Shown: positions 1 to 6,311, numbered from the stretch's first letter. The stretch is DNA of 20,638 nt from Flavobacterium psychrophilum (GCA_945866505.1 CAMBHH010000038.1:1-20638); one strand, 5' to 3'. Notes: generated by a model from the sequence alone, not told the origin. Made by a program: numbers and translations.

Positions 1-1
1 T

Positions 2-718
2 GATATTAAAAATTTCAAAACGGAATCAGGTCAAGCTCCGGCATTGGTTCGAATAGGTTGGATGCGATCCGTAATCAATATATTACACGGTTTTTCTATC
101 AATGTTTTTGTCGATGAATTGGCTCACGCTGCCCAACAAGACCCAATTGAGTTTAGACTAAAATTAATTGGTGAAGACCGAATCGAAGACACAAAAGATC
201 CCATAAAATACAACACAGCACGCCTTAAATACGTATTAAAAAAGGTTGCCAAAAATGCAAATTGGGACAAACCTTTACCCAAAGGGCATGCTTATGGAGT
301 TGCCGTTCAATACAGTTTTTATTCTTATGTAGCTTCAATAGTTGAGGTTTCAATGGTTGAGAATAAAGTAAAAGTGCACAATGTCTATACTGTCATCGAT
401 TGTGGAACTGCAGTTAACAGAGACACTATAAAATCACAAATGGAAGGCGCTGCAATCTTTGGAATGTCAATAGCATATTATGGAAAAATAACAGCAAAAG
501 ATGGAGCAATTGAACAAAGTAATTTTGCTGATTGTCGACTTATTCGAATGAATGAATCTCCAACGGTTCATGTTGAAATAGTAGAAAGCACCGACAAGCC
601 TACTGGAGTTGGCGAACCTGGAGTTCCTGTAATTGCACCGGCTATTATCACTGCAATATTTAAACTAACTGGGAAACGGTATTATAATTTACCTTTAAGT
701 GATTATGATCTTGTTTAG
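2..718 (+). CDS. Molybdopterin-binding subunit of a xanthine dehydrogenase/isoquinoline 1-oxidoreductase-family enzyme (C-terminal part)
   Basis: The reading frame is open from the left window edge, so the gene is cut by the window; 238 C-terminal codons are visible. The protein belongs to the molybdenum hydroxylase large-subunit family, most like the IorB type, which hydroxylates N-heterocycles or aldehydes at a Mo-cytosine-dinucleotide centre. Family signatures are the stretch FVDELAHAAQQDPIEFRL near the start of the visible part and GVGEPGVPVIAPAI near the end, whose Glu (GVGEPG) corresponds to the family's catalytic glutamate. The C-terminus (TGKRYYNLPL) is also typical. The next gene, 41 bp downstream on the same strand, is an XdhC-type Moco chaperone, followed by a Moco nucleotidyltransferase, which supports an operon for one Mo enzyme and its maturation. 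The 2Fe-2S small subunit is not in the window. The substrate cannot be predicted. Confidence 0.88.
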   Translation, partial: DIKNFKTESGQAPALVRIGWMRSVINILHGFSINVFVDELAHAAQQDPIEFRLKLIGEDRIEDTKDPIKYNTARLKYVLKKVAKNANWDKPLPKGHAYGVAVQYSFYSYVASIVEVSMVENKVKVHNVYTVIDCGTAVNRDTIKSQMEGAAIFGMSIAYYGKITAKDGAIEQSNFADCRLIRMNESPTVHVEIVESTDKPTGVGEPGVPVIAPAIITAIFKLTGKRYYNLPLSDYDLV

Positions 719-759
719 GACGTGGGCCAATAATAATATCCAATTTAAATTAATCTATA

Positions 760-1521
760 ATGAATAATTGGATCGAACTATTACAAGAATTTAAGTCTAG
801 AAACACGCCAATTGCCTTAGTTACGGTGTCTAAAATTTTAGGTTCAGCACCTTGTCGGTTAGGGTCTAAAATGATAGTTACTGTCGATAAAGAAATTTTT
901 GGAACCATTGGCGGAGGCAAATTAGAATTTCAGGTTATCGATGAAGCAGTTTGTGCCATCAAAGAAAATAGAATTGCAACATTCAGCTATACTTTAGGCC
1001 CAGAATTCGAACAATGTTGTGGCGGTAAAGTCGAACTAATCATAGAACCTATGAATCAATCTCCCGAATTGTATGTTTTTGGTGCAGGACATATTGGCGT
1101 TGAATTGTGCGCTGTTTTAAAAGATACGCCTTTTATCATTCACTTATATGATACTAGACAAAATTGGCGTGAAACACTCACCTTAGACCCAAATGTAAAA
1201 TTTAGTTCCGTTCCCTTCGATTTGTATAAACAATCGATTCGCTGGAGTCCCAATTGTTATGCAGTAATTATGACTCATGATCATAGGTTAGATTTTGAAA
1301 TTACGGCTTTGTGCTTAGATTCTCAAACGAAATACATTGGACTCATTGGAAGTAAAACCAAAAAAAGTAGATTCAATGCAATGTTAATCAAAGAATTAGG
1401 AATAAAAGAAGGGATTTCCGCTGTGCATTGTCCAATAGGATTAGATTTGGGCGGTACCAATCCTAAAGAAATTGCCATAAGTGTCGCCTCGGAATTACTA
1501 CAGGTTTACTATGGAAAATAA
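760..1521 (+). CDS. xdhC: XdhC-family molybdenum cofactor insertion chaperone
   Basis: 253 residues, close to the usual XdhC size. XdhC proteins bind Moco, protect its sulfurated form and insert it into xanthine dehydrogenase-type apoenzymes. The N-terminal XdhC/CoxI domain is recognised by GSAPCRLGSKM (about residues 28-38), GTIGGGKLE (48-56) and QCCGG (85-89). A Rossmann-like C-terminal domain starts with VFGAGHIG (106-113) and continues with GLIGSKTKKSRF and DLGGTNPKEIAISVASELL, both typical of XdhC C-terminal domains. It follows the Mo-enzyme subunit gene by 41 bp, and its last 11 bp overlap the next gene, so translational coupling is likely. The start is an ATG with no nearby alternative. 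The family call is firm; the assignment to this particular client enzyme is by context. Confidence 0.9.
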   Translation: MNNWIELLQEFKSRNTPIALVTVSKILGSAPCRLGSKMIVTVDKEIFGTIGGGKLEFQVIDEAVCAIKENRIATFSYTLGPEFEQCCGGKVELIIEPMNQSPELYVFGAGHIGVELCAVLKDTPFIIHLYDTRQNWRETLTLDPNVKFSSVPFDLYKQSIRWSPNCYAVIMTHDHRLDFEITALCLDSQTKYIGLIGSKTKKSRFNAMLIKELGIKEGISAVHCPIGLDLGGTNPKEIAISVASELLQVYYGK

Positions 1522-2143
1522 TCTCGTTTTTGTACTATTGGCAGGAGGAAAATCAGAGCGAATGGGTTTGCCAAAAGGCTTATTATTGTATCAAGAAACC
1601 TTTTGGATAATCGAACAATTGAATCGAATTTCAAATTCTACTATAACTTCAGTTTTCATCGGATTAGGTTTTTATTCTGAAAAGTATTTTGAAGCGGTTC
1701 CTTGGTTGAGGAATGCTCTAGACAATTTTGTAGAGTATAAAAATCTAAAAATCAAGGTTGTACTAAATCCTTTGCCCGAAAATGGTTCTTTTTCTACCTT
1801 GCAATCGGTGTTGTTTCATCTTCCAAAAAACAGTTTAGTTTTGATTCATCCCATTGATGTACCAATTTTGAAAGCAACCGAATTACAGAAAATTATAGAT
1901 GTAGAAAATGAAATTGTTCTCCCGAATTTTCAAGGAAAATGCGGACATCCCATAAAAGTTTCTTCACAGTTTTGGAAACATTTTTTAGAATTGGATTGTA
2001 ATGACCAAAACGCCAGATTGGATTTTCAAATAAAAAAAGCAAAACCTATCCAGCGCACTTCAGTATCGGTTGATGATGCTTGTATTCTTCAAAATTTGAA
2101 TACTCCCAAAGATTGGTCGGACTTTGTAAATGCCAATAAATAA
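1511..2143 (+). CDS. MobA/MocA-like molybdenum cofactor nucleotidyltransferase
   Basis: 210 residues from the ATG at 1511, which overlaps the end of xdhC by 11 bp. An in-frame upstream start at 1481 would add ten residues before the normal nucleotide-binding motif, so it is rejected. The N-terminal motif LLAGGKSERMGLPKGLLL (about residues 9-26) is the NTP-transferase signature of the MobA/MocA group. A metal-binding Asp lies in HPIDVP, and GHPIKVS matches the GHP segment of this group. Because the neighbours are a Mo hydroxylase and XdhC, the most likely reaction is CTP plus Mo-molybdopterin to the cytosine dinucleotide form (MocA activity); a GTP-using MobA role cannot be excluded from sequence. 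The stop lies 5 bp from the 3' end of the convergent cytochrome gene. Confidence 0.82.
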   Translation: MENNLVFVLLAGGKSERMGLPKGLLLYQETFWIIEQLNRISNSTITSVFIGLGFYSEKYFEAVPWLRNALDNFVEYKNLKIKVVLNPLPENGSFSTLQSVLFHLPKNSLVLIHPIDVPILKATELQKIIDVENEIVLPNFQGKCGHPIKVSSQFWKHFLELDCNDQNARLDFQIKKAKPIQRTSVSVDDACILQNLNTPKDWSDFVNANK

Positions 2144-2148
2144 AGGAA

Positions 2149-2589
2149 TTATTTTCGAATGGACTTCACCATTTCTGGCGTAACTACCGATTTATTATTT
2201 CCCCAATTCGCATAAACATAAGTCAATACATCAGCGATTTGTTGATCACTTAGTACTTGCTTAGGCATTGGGGTAACGTATTTTTTGCCGTTAACGGTTA
2301 TGGGGCCAGTAGAGCCTACCAATACTTGTTTGACGACTCTGTTGACATCGGCATTCAAATAATCTGATTTTGCCAAAGGAGGAAAAGCACCCGGTATTCC
2401 TGCTCCATTCATTTGATGGCAAGCAACACAGGTCTTGTTGTACACTAATTTTCCGTTGGTTATTTGTTGCAAAACAGGATCTTCAGAATGATTCGTTTTT
2501 GGCACAAAATAATTGGTAGGGTTTAATTTTATAGTAAAACTTTGAAATACTACTGCAATTACTATTATTATGACAATTTGCTTTTTCAA
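2149..2589 (-). CDS. Single-haem c-type cytochrome
   Basis: 146 residues with an N-terminal hydrophobic signal or anchor (about residues 4-18). The haem site is CVACH (C54, C57, H58) and the likely distal ligand is M108 in TPMPKQ. The stretch GAGIPGAFPPLAKSDYL and the C-terminal SDQQIADVLTYVYANWGN resemble, from memory, the cytochrome c domain found fused to the C-terminus of some copper nitrite reductases, but here it stands alone. The protein should be periplasmic or membrane-anchored and carry electrons. It converges on the molybdenum hydroxylase genes and could accept electrons from that enzyme, but only location suggests this. The start codon appears to be TTG (2587-2589): upstream the frame offers only ATT and ATC before a stop, and the signal peptide begins naturally here. 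Confidence 0.87.
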   Translation of the reverse strand: MKKQIVIIIVIAVVFQSFTIKLNPTNYFVPKTNHSEDPVLQQITNGKLVYNKTCVACHQMNGAGIPGAFPPLAKSDYLNADVNRVVKQVLVGSTGPITVNGKKYVTPMPKQVLSDQQIADVLTYVYANWGNNKSVVTPEMVKSIRK

Positions 2590-2621
2590 AACGTATGTTT
2601 TTTTAATGATTTAATGTGGTG

Positions 2622-2656
2622 CAAATCTAAACATTTATGCTGAAAAAACACTCAAA
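2622..2656 (-). promoter_or_regulatory. Possible promoter of the cytochrome c gene
   Basis: On the minus strand, TAGATTTG (2622-2629) matches the Bacteroidota -7 consensus TAnnTTTG. A TTTG (2653-2656) lies 23 nt upstream, somewhat longer than the usual spacing of about 19-21. The -7 box is 32 bp from the proposed TTG start. Confidence 0.4.
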
Positions 2657-2667
2657 GTAAAAATCAT

Positions 2668-2704
2668 AAAGGGCACCAAGTTTTAATTAAACTTTGTGCC
2701 CTTT
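2668..2704 (-). terminator. Strong stem-loop, possibly the original suf operon terminator
   Basis: Two 16-nt arms (2668-2683 and 2689-2704) pair at 15 of 16 positions around a 5-nt loop; the core is AAAGGGCAC paired with GTGCCCTTT. On the minus strand it is followed by a T-rich stretch. It lies just beyond the truncated second sufD end (2750-2884), so it may have terminated the suf transcript before the Uma2 module arrived. It also sits upstream of the cytochrome promoter and insulates it from suf read-through. Confidence 0.55.
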
Positions 2705-2718
2705 ACATAAATTTAGTG

Positions 2719-2736
2719 TCCCGAAAGCTTTCGGGA
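2719..2736. repeat. Perfect 18-bp palindrome
   Basis: TCCCGAAAGCTTTCGGGA is a perfect inverted repeat between the stem-loop at 2668-2704 and the broken sufD end. It could be a second small hairpin or a protein-binding site. I recall similar GAAAGCTTTC-centred palindromes in Flavobacteria but could not check this. Confidence 0.5.
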
Positions 2737-2749
2737 TTGTGTTTAAAAA

Positions 2750-2884
2750 CTACAAATCAAATCCAATTTTCACACCCTGTTTATTAGCGATAATTTTGGT
2801 AATTCTTTGTTTCAATTCTGGGATTTTGATACTTTCGATAATCGCATTCGAGAAGGCGTACATCAATAAGGCTTTGGCTTCTTT
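2750..2884 (-). pseudogene. Duplicated 3' end of sufD (last 44 codons plus stop)
   Basis: This stretch aligns without gaps to 3699-3833, the 3' end of the intact sufD, with 9 mismatches in 135 bp (93%). It ends at the same TAG stop. It encodes residues equivalent to K395-L438 with three replacements (V to I, N to S, L to Q); the other differences are silent. It has no start and no upstream part of sufD, so it cannot make SufD. Homology stops abruptly 14 bp past the Uma2 stop codon. The mostly silent or conservative changes suggest that both copies spent time under selection in working sufD genes before ending up side by side. See the finding on 3'-end replacement. Confidence 0.88.
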
Positions 2885-2898
2885 ATACGAAAATTATA

Positions 2899-3495
2899 TT
2901 AATCTATAAAAACTTCGGCAACATTAAAACTCATTTCAGGAAACAGCGGACTATTCACTAAACCTTCTTCGGCGATGGGTTTTAGTCCGATGTATTTGTC
3001 GTTTTGGAGGGTATAAATTATGATTGATTTTTGGAAAGGTTCTACTATCCAATATTCTTTTACGCCGTTTTCTTCATACAAATCAAACTTGATATCCATT
3101 TCTTTTTTTGAATTTCCAGGTGAAAGGATTTCAACAATTAAATCGGGAGATCCAAGACAACCTCTTTCGTCTAGTTTGTCCTTGTCGCAAATTACACAAA
3201 TATCGGGTTGAAATACGGTTGAAATTTCTTTATCTGAAGTGCTTTTTTTGTAATTAATTAACCGCACATCAAATGGAGCGTAATATATATTACAAGGTTT
3301 ATTTTCGAAAAAACGATCGAATTTCCGGAATATTTTTGCTGAAATCTCCTGATGTTTTCTGCTTGGAGCAGGACTCATTTTGAAGATTTTTCCTTTCAAA
3401 ATTTCTAATCTTTCTTGAAAATCCCAAGTGAGATAATCTGCATAAGTATAGGATTTAGTAAGGTCTAAAGTGTTGATATCAGTTATTGCAGCCAT
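2899..3495 (-). CDS. Uma2-family (DUF820) PD-(D/E)XK nuclease-like protein
   Basis: 198 residues, normal for Uma2. The fold family is recognised by FQPDI (D98), the strand DLIVEILSPGNS (E122) and the segment DIKFDLYEENGVKEYWIVEP (134-153), which is the hallmark of this family. D98 and E122 are the expected metal ligands of the restriction-endonuclease-like fold. The cellular role of Uma2 proteins is poorly known. No partner toxin, transposase or antitoxin is adjacent. The gene follows the terminator behind sufD, has its own -7-like box at 3516-3523, and lies between intact sufD and the duplicated sufD end, so it appears to be an accessory acquisition and not part of iron-sulfur assembly. The ATG start is the first in frame. 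Confidence 0.85.
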   Translation of the reverse strand: MAAITDINTLDLTKSYTYADYLTWDFQERLEILKGKIFKMSPAPSRKHQEISAKIFRKFDRFFENKPCNIYYAPFDVRLINYKKSTSDKEISTVFQPDICVICDKDKLDERGCLGSPDLIVEILSPGNSKKEMDIKFDLYEENGVKEYWIVEPFQKSIIIYTLQNDKYIGLKPIAEEGLVNSPLFPEMSFNVAEVFID

Positions 3496-3515
3496 ATTGC
3501 CTTAATTTGATTATT

Positions 3516-3523
3516 CAAAGATA
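3516..3523 (-). promoter_or_regulatory. -7-like element for the Uma2 gene
   Basis: On the minus strand, TATCTTTG matches TAnnTTTG exactly and lies 20 bp upstream of the Uma2 ATG. No TTTG is visible at the expected -33 distance. The identical octamer occurs in the suf operon promoter at 8620-8627. Confidence 0.4.
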
Positions 3524-3553
3524 CTGATTTTTTTCTATGTTGGTTTTTTCGCC

Positions 3554-3682
3554 CCTGATAGAAATGGAAAGCCTTTTGCAGCATTACTGTCATTTTTGAA
3601 ACAAAAAAGAGCGACCAGCGGAAGCTCCTTTATTGTTTTTAGAAAATGCTGTAATACCAAAAAGCTTGAAATGAATAGCAGG
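3554..3682. repeat. Imperfect extragenic palindromic element
   Basis: The spacer between sufD and the Uma2 gene is a nested imperfect palindrome. The outer arms start with CCTG (3554-3557) and end with CAGG (3679-3682); the arms pair only in part, for example AAGC and TTTT blocks. An inner pair CAGCATT (3579-3585) and AATGCTG (3645-3651) is perfect. The centre holds the terminator-like hairpin at 3598-3640. From memory this resembles a dispersed intergenic element of Flavobacterium genomes (CCTGATAGAA ... ATAGCAGG), but a genome-wide search would be needed to show that. Confidence 0.5.
3598..3640 (-). terminator. Terminator-like hairpin after sufD
   Basis: On the minus strand an A-rich tract leads into GAGC, an 11-nt loop, then GCTC followed by TTTTTTG. 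The A-rich and T-rich flanks extend the stem (3598-3612 with 3624-3640). It starts about 60 bp past the sufD stop and should end the suf transcript before the Uma2 gene. Confidence 0.6.
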
Positions 3683-3698
3683 ATTAGGCACTATTAAT

Positions 3699-5015
3699 CT
3701 ACAAATCAAATCCAATTTTCACACCCAGTTTATTAGCGATAATCTTGGTAATTCTTTGTTTCAATTCTGGAATTTTGATGTTTTCTATAACTGCATTCGA
3801 GAAAGCGTACATCAATAAGGCTTTGGCTTCTTTCTTAGGAATTCCACGTTGTTGCATATAGAATAGTGCGGTTTCGTCTAATTGTCCAACGGTGCAACCG
3901 TGAGAACATTTTACGTCATCGGCAAAAATCTCAAGTTGTGGTTTGGCATTTATCGTTGATTTGTTGCCCAACAAAATGTTGTTACTTTTTTGGAAAGCGT
4001 TGGTTTTTTGCGCTTCTTTTTCCACGAAAATCTTTCCGTTAAAAACGCCAGTAGCATTATCAGAAAAAATTCCTTTATAATCTTGAAAGCTTTCGCAATT
4101 TGGAGTAGCGTGATGCACTAAAGTATAATGATCCACGTGTTGTTTCTCACCAATAATCGTGATTCCGTTGAGCGTGCTAGTCAATCTTTCGCCAAAATGA
4201 TAGAAATTTAGGTTGTTTCTGGTCAAATTTCCTCCAAACGAGAAGGTTTGAACAGATACGTGACTTTCTTGTTTTTGGGAAACGTAAGTATTGTCGATTA
4301 AATTGGCCTCGTTATTGTCATTCTGGATTTTATAATAATCTACGATAGCCCGTTTTTGTGCAAAAATCTCGGTAACCGAATTGGTCAAAACTGGGTTTTC
4401 GTTCAAACTTTGATGTCTTTCGATGATCTGAACATGTGAATTTTCGCCCACAATGACCAAATTTCTTGGCTGAACCAAAAGAGCTGCTTCATTACCCGTC
4501 GAGAAATACATAATCTCGATGGGTTTGTTGACCACTTTGCTTTTGGGGATGTTGATGTAGGCTCCTTCATTGGCGAAAGCCGTATTTAAAGAAGTCAAAC
4601 TCTCGTCTTTATTGGCAATTTTGTTAAAATACGTGTCAATCACCATTTTGTATTTTGGTTTGTTCAATGCCGATGACATTAAGCAAATATCCAATCCTTC
4701 GTGTGTGGTTGAAGATAAATTCGAGCTAAAAACACCGTCAATAAAGACCACTTTAAAAGTATCAATCTCGTGGATGAAATATTTTTTTACATCCTTAAAT
4801 TCTATTGAGTTTTCGTGTTTTGGAAAAACTGTAAAGTCATTTTTTAGGATGGCATTTAGCGAAGTATATTTCCAGGATTCTTCTTTTTTAGTTGGGAAGC
4901 CTTTATTTTCAAAGTTTTTTATAGCCGAAGTTCTCAAATCGTGAAGTTCTGAATGAACATCAACTTGCTCTTCGAAAGCCATGAAAGAGGAAAGTAATTT
5001 TTCTTTTAGTTCCAT
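3699..5015 (-). CDS. sufD: SufD, scaffold subunit of the SufBCD iron-sulfur assembly complex
   Basis: 438 residues, the normal SufD length. SufD pairs with SufB on the SufC ATPase dimer and helps assemble Fe-S clusters in the cytoplasm. The N-terminal region contains FPTKKEESWKYTSL, typical of SufD. The C-terminal core FADDVKCSHGCTVGQLDE (from residue 364) holds H372 in CSHGC, equivalent to the histidine implicated in cluster assembly in E. coli SufD, followed by LFYMQQRGIPKKEAKALL. It is downstream of sufC with a 73-bp spacer made of short tandem repeats. The last 135 bp are duplicated at 2750-2884, so the present 3' end may have been supplied by recombination. The reading frame is intact. 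No sufS or sufE follows. Confidence 0.96.
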   Translation of the reverse strand: MELKEKLLSSFMAFEEQVDVHSELHDLRTSAIKNFENKGFPTKKEESWKYTSLNAILKNDFTVFPKHENSIEFKDVKKYFIHEIDTFKVVFIDGVFSSNLSSTTHEGLDICLMSSALNKPKYKMVIDTYFNKIANKDESLTSLNTAFANEGAYINIPKSKVVNKPIEIMYFSTGNEAALLVQPRNLVIVGENSHVQIIERHQSLNENPVLTNSVTEIFAQKRAIVDYYKIQNDNNEANLIDNTYVSQKQESHVSVQTFSFGGNLTRNNLNFYHFGERLTSTLNGITIIGEKQHVDHYTLVHHATPNCESFQDYKGIFSDNATGVFNGKIFVEKEAQKTNAFQKSNNILLGNKSTINAKPQLEIFADDVKCSHGCTVGQLDETALFYMQQRGIPKKEAKALLMYAFSNAVIENIKIPELKQRITKIIANKLGVKIGFDL

Positions 5016-5022
5016 TATTGGT

Positions 5023-5084
5023 AGTTATAAGTTATGAGTTATAAGTTATGAGTTTTGCAAACTGCAAACTGTAAACTGCAAACT
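5023..5084. repeat. Short tandem repeats between sufC and sufD
   Basis: Two adjacent arrays fill the spacer: a 14-bp unit AGTTATAAGTTATG repeated twice plus AGTT (5023-5054), and a 7-bp unit GCAAACT repeated four times with one variant, GTAAACT (5057-5084). They lie within the polycistronic transcript just ahead of the sufD start. They could vary in length by slippage and alter the sufC-sufD spacing; no function is evident. Confidence 0.8.
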
Positions 5085-5088
5085 ATTT

Positions 5089-5841
5089 TTACGCTTCTTG
5101 TTCTTGTTTAATCCAGTCGTACCCTTTTTCTTCGAGCTCGTGAGCCAATGCTGCACCGCCTGATTTTACAATTTTTCCGTTGTATAATACGTGAACAAAA
5201 TCAGGAACAATATAATCTAACAACCTTTGGTAGTGTGTGATAACTACGATGGCGTTTTTGTCGCTTTTCAATTTGTTTACACCATTGGCAACTATACGCA
5301 AGGCATCAATATCAAGTCCAGAATCGGTTTCATCAAGTATTGCAAGTTTTGGTTCTAACATAGCCATTTGGAAAATCTCGTTACGTTTTTTCTCTCCACC
5401 TGAAAAACCTTCGTTCAAAGAACGGGACAAAAATTTACGGTCGATTTCCAATAATTCTGATTTTTCGCGAATAAATTTCAGCATTTCGTTTGCTGGCATT
5501 TCTTCTAATTTATTAGCTTTACGAGTTTCATTGATCGCCGTTCTCATAAAGTTTGTTACAGAGACGCCTGGAATTTCAACTGGATATTGGAACGAAAGAA
5601 AAACGCCTTTGTGCGCTCTTTCTTCTGGAGCCAAATCAGAAAGATCTTCTCCATCTAGAGAGATTTCACCTTCAGTTACGTCGTAATTTTCATTTCCGGC
5701 AATGATGGAAGCAAGCGTACTTTTTCCAGCACCGTTAGGACCCATTATCGCGTGAACTTCTCCTGCTTTTACCTCAAGGTTGATTCCTTTTAAGATTTCT
5801 TTGTCTCCTATGGAGGCGTGTAAATTTTTTATACTTAACAT
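5089..5841 (-). CDS. sufC: SufC, ABC-type ATPase of iron-sulfur assembly
   Basis: 250 residues, normal length. SufC is a soluble ABC ATPase that dimerises in the SufBCD complex and drives the conformational change needed for Fe-S assembly. Walker A is GPNGAGKS (34-41), the Q-loop glutamine is Q85 (SFQYP), the ABC signature is FSGGEKKR (146-153), Walker B is LAILDE (167-172), followed by TDSGLD and H203 of the switch region. No membrane segments are present. The start ATG lies 12 bp after the stop of the YoeB-type toxin gene, so sufC is probably expressed from a message that also carries the toxin-antitoxin genes. Confidence 0.97.
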   Translation of the reverse strand: MLSIKNLHASIGDKEILKGINLEVKAGEVHAIMGPNGAGKSTLASIIAGNENYDVTEGEISLDGEDLSDLAPEERAHKGVFLSFQYPVEIPGVSVTNFMRTAINETRKANKLEEMPANEMLKFIREKSELLEIDRKFLSRSLNEGFSGGEKKRNEIFQMAMLEPKLAILDETDSGLDIDALRIVANGVNKLKSDKNAIVVITHYQRLLDYIVPDFVHVLYNGKIVKSGGAALAHELEEKGYDWIKQEQEA

Positions 5842-5853
5842 TTTTTATTTTGT

Positions 5854-6126
5854 TTATTCGTAATGACCTTTTAATGATAAAATGTCTAATATTTCAATTG
5901 TATTTTCTTCTGTAACTCTATATATAATTCGATGTTCTTGATTGATTCTTCTTGACCAGCGACCAGTTAAATTATATTTTAAAGGCTCTGGCTTTCCAAT
6001 TCCTTCAAAAGGATGCAATGTAATATCTTCGATCAAAGCAGAAATTTTATTCATTATTGCTTTATTTCCAGATTTTTTCCAATATTCTCTGTCTTTTTGA
6101 GCTTTTTCTGAATAAATTACTTCCAC
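5854..6126 (-). CDS. yoeB: YoeB/Txe-family toxin (ribosome-dependent mRNA endonuclease)
   Basis: 90 residues. YoeB toxins enter the ribosomal A site and cut mRNA near start codons. The conserved core FEGIGKPEPLKYNLTGRWSR and QEHRIIYRV matches E. coli YoeB closely. The catalytic residues have clear equivalents: E47 in KPEPL, R66 in QEHR and H88 in the C-terminal GHYE, so the toxin looks active. The start is GTG at 6124-6126, inside the end of the antitoxin gene (10-bp overlap), which gives coupled translation with antitoxin first. The stop is 12 bp before sufC. Confidence 0.93.
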   Translation of the reverse strand: MEVIYSEKAQKDREYWKKSGNKAIMNKISALIEDITLHPFEGIGKPEPLKYNLTGRWSRRINQEHRIIYRVTEENTIEILDILSLKGHYE

Positions 6127-6311
6127 AAATCTTCTAATTTGATTTTTATTCCTTTTCCATCTTTAATGCTTTGTTCAGCTTCCAAAATTTCTTTTACAAA
6201 TTCAGGATTATACGGTTTGTCTTCTTTTTCAATTTCAAAACCTAATGATTTTGCCAATGATTTTAATACTGGTAAATCTTTTTTCTTAACGTTTTTTAAA
6301 ATGAGTTCCAT
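6117..6311 (-). CDS. Antitoxin partner of the YoeB-type toxin
   Basis: 64 residues, upstream of the toxin and overlapping it by 10 bp, the standard antitoxin-first arrangement. The N-terminal part (MELILKNVKKKDLPVLKSLAKSL) is predicted helical; the C-terminal part is charged (KPYNPEFVKEILEAEQSIKDGK) and ends in LEDLW, as expected for a disordered toxin-neutralising tail. It is not a clear YefM or Phd: no ribbon-helix-helix or Phd fold can be identified by eye. It looks like the short antitoxins paired with YoeB/RelE-type toxins in Bacteroidota. If it does not bind DNA well, the module may rely on the suf promoter. The start ATG is 41 bp after the sufB stop. Confidence 0.8.
   Translation of the reverse strand: MELILKNVKKKDLPVLKSLAKSLGFEIEKEDKPYNPEFVKEILEAEQSIKDGKGIKIKLEDLWK

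Noticed and set aside
2694..2909. A 71-codon plus-strand ORF with a hydrophobic stretch, like a small membrane protein.
   Set aside because: It is the antisense reading of the duplicated sufD end and the spacer beside it. Its hydrophobic look comes from the complementary strand of conserved sufD codons.
2899..3495. Uma2 considered as part of a restriction-modification or toxin system.
   Set aside because: No methyltransferase, specificity subunit or antitoxin gene is adjacent, and the family's role is unsettled.
4570..4944. Long plus-strand ORF opposite sufD (124 codons).
   Set aside because: It runs antisense inside a well-conserved sufD reading frame and shows no family features. The same applies to ORFs opposite sufC (5237-5686) and sufB (7263-7541, 7553-7777).
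5023..5084. The regular repeats were considered as a tiny CRISPR array or protein-binding iterons.
   Set aside because: The units are 14 and 7 bp, directly adjacent without spacers, with no cas or replication genes nearby.
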